Shown here: positions 60,286 through 64,000 of the stretch, in pieces
Layout: every line of letters begins with the position of its first letter
Position numbering within the stretch: the stretch's first letter is position 1
Source of the DNA: Halotia branconii CENA392
GTDB taxonomy: Bacteria > Cyanobacteriota > Cyanobacteriia > Cyanobacteriales > Nostocaceae
Direction: 5' to 3'
Length of the DNA stretch: 64,000 bases
Assembly (NCBI RefSeq): GCF_029953635.1
Contig: NZ_CP124543.1
Coordinates: 5,373,455-5,437,454 of the forward strand
Position numbers and translations under genes: made by a program
Notes under the pieces: model-generated
What the model saw: only the letters and a program-made list of their open reading frames with translations
Databases searched by the model: none
What the model was told of the DNA's origin: nothing

Positions 60286-60312
60286 AGCCACCCTGACAAC
60301 CTCTGGGTGGCT
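60286..60312 (+). terminator. hairpin after the regulator
   Basis: AGCCACCC (60286-60293) pairs with GGGTGGCT (60305-60312), 10 bp after the regulator stop. No long T run. Confidence 0.6.
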
Positions 60313-60392
60313 CCAAAACTACGCATATCAGGATTATGCCATTGAATTTGGAGCGCGATCGCCACTGACCACTGACAACTGACCAATGACAA

Positions 60393-60644
60393 ATGAAACG
60401 AAAAATATCACTGACTTCAGAACTGGTAAACGCTCAAACTTTAGTTATGTATGAGTTAGAGCGATTTACTGACTATATCCGCAGCGTAGATCCAGAGTTA
60501 AACCCCAGCGAAGCCATAAAAATAACAGCATTCACATTGCATCAATTGCCAGCACTGTTTCAAGAAAACCCCGAACTGCTGGAGTCCCTAAAAGATATCA
60601 CCAGACGAACTAAACTCAAGCGCGGTAGGCGCGATCGCCACTAA
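60393..60644 (+). CDS. small hypothetical helical protein of the island
   Basis: The 83-residue protein starts MKRKISLTSELVNAQTLVMY, is helical (ERFTDYIRSVDPELNPSEAI) and ends basic (TRRTKLKRGRRDRH). No family recognised; it may bind nucleic acid. It is followed by a strong hairpin 15 bp after the stop. Confidence 0.55.
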   Translation: MKRKISLTSELVNAQTLVMYELERFTDYIRSVDPELNPSEAIKITAFTLHQLPALFQENPELLESLKDITRRTKLKRGRRDRH

Positions 60645-60658
60645 TAAAGAAAAGCAAA

Positions 60659-60690
60659 TAGCCGCCTAAAATTCCACTTTCCGGCGGCTA
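60659..60690 (+). terminator. hairpin between island genes
   Basis: TAGCCGCC (60659-60666) and GGCGGCTA (60683-60690) pair perfectly around 16 nt, located 27 bp before the next start codon. Confidence 0.6.
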
Positions 60691-60716
60691 CTCAACAAAT
60701 TTCAACTAACATTATC

Positions 60717-61412
60717 ATGCCACAAAATACGAATAAAATCAATCTTCCGTGGACGGAAGAACATGAAGCATTCTGTTACAAACACCATATTTGCCCCGCA
60801 GCTAAATCACTTTGGCAATGGCTAATGAGACAAGGCGAAATATCTGCTGAGGTAGAGCCAGACTTATCAGAATTTAATGCCACAGTAGCCAAATCACGAG
60901 GTAAAGGTTATTCCCACAACTATCTCAAACAAATATTTAACCAGCTAGTAGAACACAGAGTTATACAAATAGTTAAACAGTACAGTTGGAAGATATATAA
61001 GTTACTTGTAAGACCCCTCGAATGGTTGAAACCACCAAGAAAAAAACGAGAAAAAAACTTACAAAACCATAATTTTAGTGACACTTTAGACCCCTCAAAA
61101 GATAACTCTGTCGTTCCGGGGAATATACAGCAGCAGCATCCAGATCATGATATTAACAAACAGCTTCTCGAAGAAAAGGGTATTTATTTTAACGAGAATA
61201 TTACCGAGGTATTAGATCGTCCTGTTAATGAGATCAGACTTTCTGTTTTAGTTTTTGATTTACGGGGAGGTTTTGATAAAATTCCTAACCCTGAAGGATT
61301 TATCCGTCAATGTTTGCGTGAGGAGTGGTGGTTAGAAAAGCGAAATTATTCTCGTATTCTCCAAATGTTTGGGAACTCTACAGAGTGGGATGAATTATTT
61401 CCCTCTGGATAA
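60717..61412 (+). CDS. putative winged-helix/replication-like protein of the island
   Basis: The 231-residue protein starts MPQNTNKINLPWTEEHEAFC. The N-terminal half looks like a winged helix (SLWQWLMRQGEISAEVEPDL, YSHNYLKQIFNQLVEHRVIQIVKQYSW); then a basic linker (PPRKKREKNLQ) and a C-terminal helical segment (PNPEGFIRQCLREEWW). This is the arrangement of plasmid or phage replication-initiation helper proteins, but no specific family was recognised. Confidence 0.6.
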   Translation: MPQNTNKINLPWTEEHEAFCYKHHICPAAKSLWQWLMRQGEISAEVEPDLSEFNATVAKSRGKGYSHNYLKQIFNQLVEHRVIQIVKQYSWKIYKLLVRPLEWLKPPRKKREKNLQNHNFSDTLDPSKDNSVVPGNIQQQHPDHDINKQLLEEKGIYFNENITEVLDRPVNEIRLSVLVFDLRGGFDKIPNPEGFIRQCLREEWWLEKRNYSRILQMFGNSTEWDELFPSG

Positions 61413-61430
61413 TTCCTATGTATAAAAAAA

Positions 61431-61447
61431 CCTGCCAAATTGGCAGG
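61431..61447 (+). terminator. short hairpin between island genes
   Basis: CCTGCCA (61431-61437) and TGGCAGG (61441-61447) pair around 3 nt, preceded by an A run on the plus strand (a T run for a minus-strand transcript). It lies 18 bp after the previous stop. Confidence 0.55.
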
Positions 61448-61470
61448 AGTTAATTAAACGCAAATTAATT

Positions 61471-61875
61471 ATGACTGAACAATTAACACTGTTTAACTTT
61501 CCAGCAACGCAAACGATTAGACCACTCATTGATCCATATTGGGATGAAATCACCAAGCAACCAGATAACTATGTTGGGGCGCAAGTATCACACACAACAC
61601 CAGTAGAATCGCTTGTTGGGGCGCAGGTATCACAGGGTACTAAAAAATCTGCGCCCCAACACGATACCCAATGGGTAGAGCGCTATTGGGTAGAAAGATC
61701 TCAAAATAAATATTGGTATTATCGATACTGCTGGATGGAAGGCCGCAAGAAGCAACGTGTATACATTGGTGCTGTGCATTCTTTAAAAGCCCAGCATAAA
61801 AAACAACTAGTAGAGGATGCGATCGCAGATGGACAATCACCCATCGAAATCAAACAGTTGCTCAGAAGCTATTAA
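61471..61875 (+). CDS. small cyanobacterial accessory protein with aromatic DNA-binding-like C-terminus
   Basis: The 134-residue protein starts MTEQLTLFNFPATQTIRPLI. The C-terminal third (KYWYYRYCWMEGRKKQRVYI, then GAVHSLKAQHKKQLVEDAIADGQSPIEIKQLLRS) matches a short aromatic/basic module common in cyanobacterial mobile DNA. In the middle an internal duplication (VGAQVSHTTP and VGAQVSQGTK) is also near-identical in DNA. Function unknown. It overlaps the zinc-ribbon gene by 47 bp. Confidence 0.65.
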   Translation: MTEQLTLFNFPATQTIRPLIDPYWDEITKQPDNYVGAQVSHTTPVESLVGAQVSQGTKKSAPQHDTQWVERYWVERSQNKYWYYRYCWMEGRKKQRVYIGAVHSLKAQHKKQLVEDAIADGQSPIEIKQLLRSY

Positions 61876-62011
61876 AATTGACCGTCCACTATGCCCACGC
61901 TGCCAGGGTTTACAAGTTTACAAGAATGGCTCTAACATTTTGGTTGACGGGTCTATTGTCCAGCGCTGGTTTTGTCAGCAATGCCGCAAGACGTTTCAAC
62001 CATCCGCCTAA
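61829..62011 (+). CDS. zinc-ribbon protein (InsA/IS1-like)
   Basis: The 60-residue protein has a zinc ribbon CPRCQGLQVYKNGSNI...WFCQQCRKTFQPSA with four Cys (CxxC about 22-25; CxxC about 49-52). Such ribbons begin IS1-like InsA proteins and other transposition regulators. ATG at 61829 is used; a longer frame begins at 61817. It overlaps the end of the previous gene, suggesting coupling. Confidence 0.7.
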   Translation: MDNHPSKSNSCSEAIKIDRPLCPRCQGLQVYKNGSNILVDGSIVQRWFCQQCRKTFQPSA

Positions 62012-62163
62012 ACTTTAGTTTTGTTGTAGTCAAAATTTGACTATAAGTTTTTGACAAAATCTGTTAGAGAAATGCGATCGCAGTAAATAGGGTCAAAAGT
62101 TGCGATCGCATGAATGCCAAATTATTACTTGTGACATAAGGATATTGCGATCGCGCCACTTTG

Positions 62164-62316
62164 TCACAAATTTGGATAAACCTCATCGACCTCATCCCAT
62201 GCCTGATTAGCGAGATTCTCCAAAGCCATAGCCAGCAACAGCGGATGATCGTATTCCCCGCGCTGCAAGCGGTCGAAAAATATCTCAATTTGCAGGAAGA
62301 GGATTTGCGGGTTCAT
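62164..62316 (-). CDS. 50-residue acidic protein coupled to the integrase (ATGA overlap)
   Basis: The ATG at 62316 overlaps the integrase stop in the sequence ATGA. The frame reads MNPQILFLQIEIFFDRLQRG, then EYDHPLLLAMALENLANQAWDEVDEVYPNL. It has the composition of a compact acidic helical protein. The coupling shows it is very probably translated. A role as excisionase, anti-repressor or integrase cofactor is a guess; no known RDF (DNA-binding, basic) signature is seen. Confidence 0.6.
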   Translation of the reverse strand: MNPQILFLQIEIFFDRLQRGEYDHPLLLAMALENLANQAWDEVDEVYPNL

Positions 62317-62894
62317 AAAGTGGCGATCGCGTCCTTAACATCGTCATCGCTGACCTCGATGTAGCGAGACAAAACCTTTAAATCTGTGTGGCCAGTAGCT
62401 TTTTTAATAGTTGCAAGGCTGACACCTCGCTTTGCCAACTTGGTAATAAAACTCCGGCGGGTGCTGTGAGTGCTGATGCCTTTAGCAGCCAATCCAGCTT
62501 TTTCAACAGCACTACGCAAAATCATGTCAGCCCAGCGAAGCGAGATTGCCTTGTCTCCTGCGCGGTCGGGGAACAGCCAACAAGAATTTTTTTCTGGCTG
62601 ATAAGCTGCTAAAGATTCATAAAGTACCGGATGTACAGGCACTTGACGAGTTTTTCGCTTTCCGTCAGGACTGGCCTTGCGAGTCCTGGCTCGAAAATTG
62701 ATATACTCGCGTGGTGTATGGTCATCGTTATAAACATCGTTGACTTGCAATTGCACCAGCGCCCCCCAGCGCTCACCAGTGTACCAAGCCAGATCAAGAA
62801 GTAAGCGATATTTCCTACTTCTAATATGTTTGCGAATTTTGGCATAATCCGCTTCTGTCAAAATGGCTGCTTGTCCATTTCGGTTATTCTTCAT
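62313..62894 (-). CDS. tyrosine-family integrase (catalytic domain only)
   Basis: The 193-residue protein contains the tyrosine-recombinase catalytic set: Arg in YTGERWGALVQLQVNDV, the H-x-x-R box in STHSTRRSFITKLAKRGV, His in KKATGHTDLKVLSRYIEVSD with the nucleophile Tyr in RYIE. The N-terminal core-binding (SAM-like) domain is absent, as in small FimB/FimE-like or element-specific recombinases. The preferred start is ATG 62894. It likely integrates or inverts DNA of this island. A 28-bp palindrome is just upstream of its start. Confidence 0.85.
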   Translation of the reverse strand: MKNNRNGQAAILTEADYAKIRKHIRSRKYRLLLDLAWYTGERWGALVQLQVNDVYNDDHTPREYINFRARTRKASPDGKRKTRQVPVHPVLYESLAAYQPEKNSCWLFPDRAGDKAISLRWADMILRSAVEKAGLAAKGISTHSTRRSFITKLAKRGVSLATIKKATGHTDLKVLSRYIEVSDDDVKDAIATL

Positions 62895-62919
62895 TATTAT
62901 TTTTCTCTGCTTCTGCATG

Positions 62920-62954
62920 TTCCGGTTTAACCAACTGCAATGGTTAAATCGGAA
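62920..62954. promoter_or_regulatory. 14-bp-arm palindrome upstream of the integrase
   Basis: TTCCGGTTTAACCA (62920-62933) and TGGTTAAATCGGAA (62941-62954) are inverses with one mismatch around 7 nt. It lies 26 bp upstream of the integrase start and could be an operator or a recombinase/attachment site. Confidence 0.6.
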
Positions 62955-63034
62955 TATTTCTAATTAATGGTATTAGCAATATTCGGCTTAATCTTAGTTG
63001 TAGCAATGGTTTCACGCCATCCGTAAATCTTCCG

Positions 63035-63109
63035 GTTCTACATAAAAGTAGAACATTTACATAAATATTGAAGCCGCATAAAACGGATTTATTTATTTCA
63101 AAATAAATC
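63035..63109. promoter_or_regulatory. two further palindromes before the 63122 gene
   Basis: GTTCTAC-6 nt-GTAGAAC (63035-63054) and GATTTATTT-6 nt-AAATAAATC (63086-63109) are both perfect. The second ends 12 bp before the next start. They probably control the rightward gene module. Confidence 0.5.
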
Positions 63110-63121
63110 TGATTTATTAAC

Positions 63122-63451
63122 ATGGCAGAACCAACACTTGCCGCTGTCTTTGGAGCTAACGCTACTCAAGACGCGAATACGCTGACTATCTCAAAAGCTG
63201 ATTTGACTGGTTTAACAGCTTCCGCCAATAACACAGCCGAAAGTTTGCTGGTGGCGATAATATTGCAAGCTAAACTTTCCCTGAATGCTACCAATTTTGA
63301 TTCTAATATTGACCAATCTATTGTTGTCGATACGGGCTACACGAGTTTTATTACACGCGGCACTGATAACACCGGGTACAGGACTGACCAGCTAACAGTT
63401 TCCTTGAGCAAAGTTGATACAAACTCCACAATTAACCCGGATAACTATTGA
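63122..63451 (+). CDS. unknown protein of the right-edge module
   Basis: The 109-residue protein starts MAEPTLAAVFGANATQDANT. It is Thr/Ala/Asn-rich with a beta-type C-terminus (QSIVVDTGYTSFITRGTDNT). The composition suggests a structural or virion-like protein, but no family was recognised. It is 2 bp from the next gene. Confidence 0.6.
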   Translation: MAEPTLAAVFGANATQDANTLTISKADLTGLTASANNTAESLLVAIILQAKLSLNATNFDSNIDQSIVVDTGYTSFITRGTDNTGYRTDQLTVSLSKVDTNSTINPDNY

Positions 63452-63453
63452 TA

Positions 63454-63921
63454 ATGACACAATGTTTTCGTTTTTACGGCAAGGGAACTGACAACAACAA
63501 TTACGAATTTTTTGCTTGTGGAGTCACAGCGGAATATAGAGCCAGGGACTCAAACACCGTCTACCTGTTTTTAGATGGTGTTAATATTGCTGGAACAAAT
63601 TATTTCTATACATCTGCTACAGCACAAGTTAGCGCTGTAGCTAATGATAGCGCCACAACTGGTTACACAAAATTTGGTAATTGTAGCGCTTGTAACGCGG
63701 TTCCTTATGATTGCATAAATAATTCATGTGTCAAGAGCAATGTTTACGGGACTCCTGGCGAATATGACTCATTAGCTGAATGTCAAGCCGGCTGTGGCAT
63801 GGTCAGCGGACAAACTTGCCCAGATCCGTTTAAATGTCTCGACCCTAACAATTACTGCCCTCCTGACATGGTTTGTATTGAGCAGGTCGAATACAACGAA
63901 ATTAAAAGGTTAATAGGGTAA
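63454..63921 (+). CDS. Cys-rich unknown protein of the right-edge module
   Basis: The 155-residue protein from the ATG at 63454 contains 13 cysteines, mostly C-terminal (FGNCSACNAVPYDCINNSC and CQAGCGMVSGQTCPDPFKCL). The pattern suggests disulfide-rich or metal-binding modules; PDPFKCLDPNNYCPPDMVCI is a compact repeat-like segment. The N-terminal half is a beta-rich domain. No signal peptide is visible. Its stop overlaps the next start (TAATG). Confidence 0.62.
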   Translation: MTQCFRFYGKGTDNNNYEFFACGVTAEYRARDSNTVYLFLDGVNIAGTNYFYTSATAQVSAVANDSATTGYTKFGNCSACNAVPYDCINNSCVKSNVYGTPGEYDSLAECQAGCGMVSGQTCPDPFKCLDPNNYCPPDMVCIEQVEYNEIKRLIG

Positions 63922-64000
63922 TGCCGACTCCACCTGGGCAATCACTTATTAGTGATATGCAAAGCATTAAGGCACAATTAGCGGCACTCAGGTTTGAAGT
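63921..64000 (+). CDS. start of a further module gene, cut by the window edge
   Basis: An ATG overlapping the previous stop opens a frame reading MPTPPGQSLISDMQSIKAQL to the window end. Translational coupling makes it likely to be real. Too short for assignment. Confidence 0.5.
   Translation, partial: MPTPPGQSLISDMQSIKAQLAALRFE

Noticed and set aside
1..64000. tRNA or rRNA genes
   Set aside because: No T-loop (GGTTCRANTCC-type) or rRNA-like sequence was recognised by eye; a covariance search would be needed to exclude a divergent tRNA.

Overview
The window comes from a filamentous, probably heterocystous cyanobacterium (Nostocales type). The evidence is dense HIP1 octamers (GCGATCGC) in genes and spacers, photosystem II genes psbM and psbK, a RuBisCO operon in the order rbcL-rbcX-rbcS, a psbK-tgt pair, and long arrays of 7-8 bp short tandem repeats in many spacers. 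No rRNA, tRNA or CRISPR array is visible.

Layout. 1-1.3 kb: an IS701-type transposase cut by the left edge, beside a serine-hydrolase remnant. 1.4-11.4 kb: hemJ, moeA, a FemAB/GNAT-like protein, a RibD-type reductase, a sensor histidine kinase, an SLH-glycosidase and a stand-alone HsdR_N-like nuclease. 11.5-12.5 kb: a PIN/Phd toxin-antitoxin pair between 35-bp direct repeats. 13-23 kb: universal stress protein, psbM, a 2Fe-2S ferredoxin, psbK, tgt, cobS, comF, a TPR protein and acs. 24-27.2 kb: rbcL-rbcX-rbcS on the minus strand, with rbcL carrying a frameshift equal to a 19-nt deletion. 28-33.8 kb: acetyltransferase, exported beta-propeller, a large heptamer array touching panB, SDR, HAD phosphatase and an OYE-family reductase. 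34-38.3 kb: a conflict/cell-death island. 38.6-56 kb: housekeeping and accessory genes, one complete IS (40.5-42.0 kb) and several palindromic repeats. 56.2-64 kb: an integrated mobile island with a divergent IS110-like DEDD protein, small hypotheticals, a Cro/C1-type regulator, a zinc ribbon, a short tyrosine integrase overlapped by a 50-aa ORF, and the start of an unknown gene module running off the right edge.

The most interesting system lies at 33,962-37,885. A 135-aa protein looks like a helical Bell-type (HeLo-like) membrane-active effector and ends in a short motif. An 881-aa NLR-like NTPase (P-loop, NB-ARC-like core, near-identical TPR repeats) begins with the same motif: 12 of 26 positions are identical without gaps. 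This is the architecture expected of NLR-controlled amyloid signalling, in which the NLR N-terminus templates the effector C-terminus. Around the pair are eroded toxin-antitoxin genes, a 10 x 21-bp array, and a duplicated fragment of the NLR tail that interrupts a PIN toxin gene.

The rbcL lesion is the second key point. The frame breaks at residue 226 and the arithmetic (476 codons minus exactly 19 nt) is exact. Either the assembly has a deletion error or the organism relies on another RuBisCO source.
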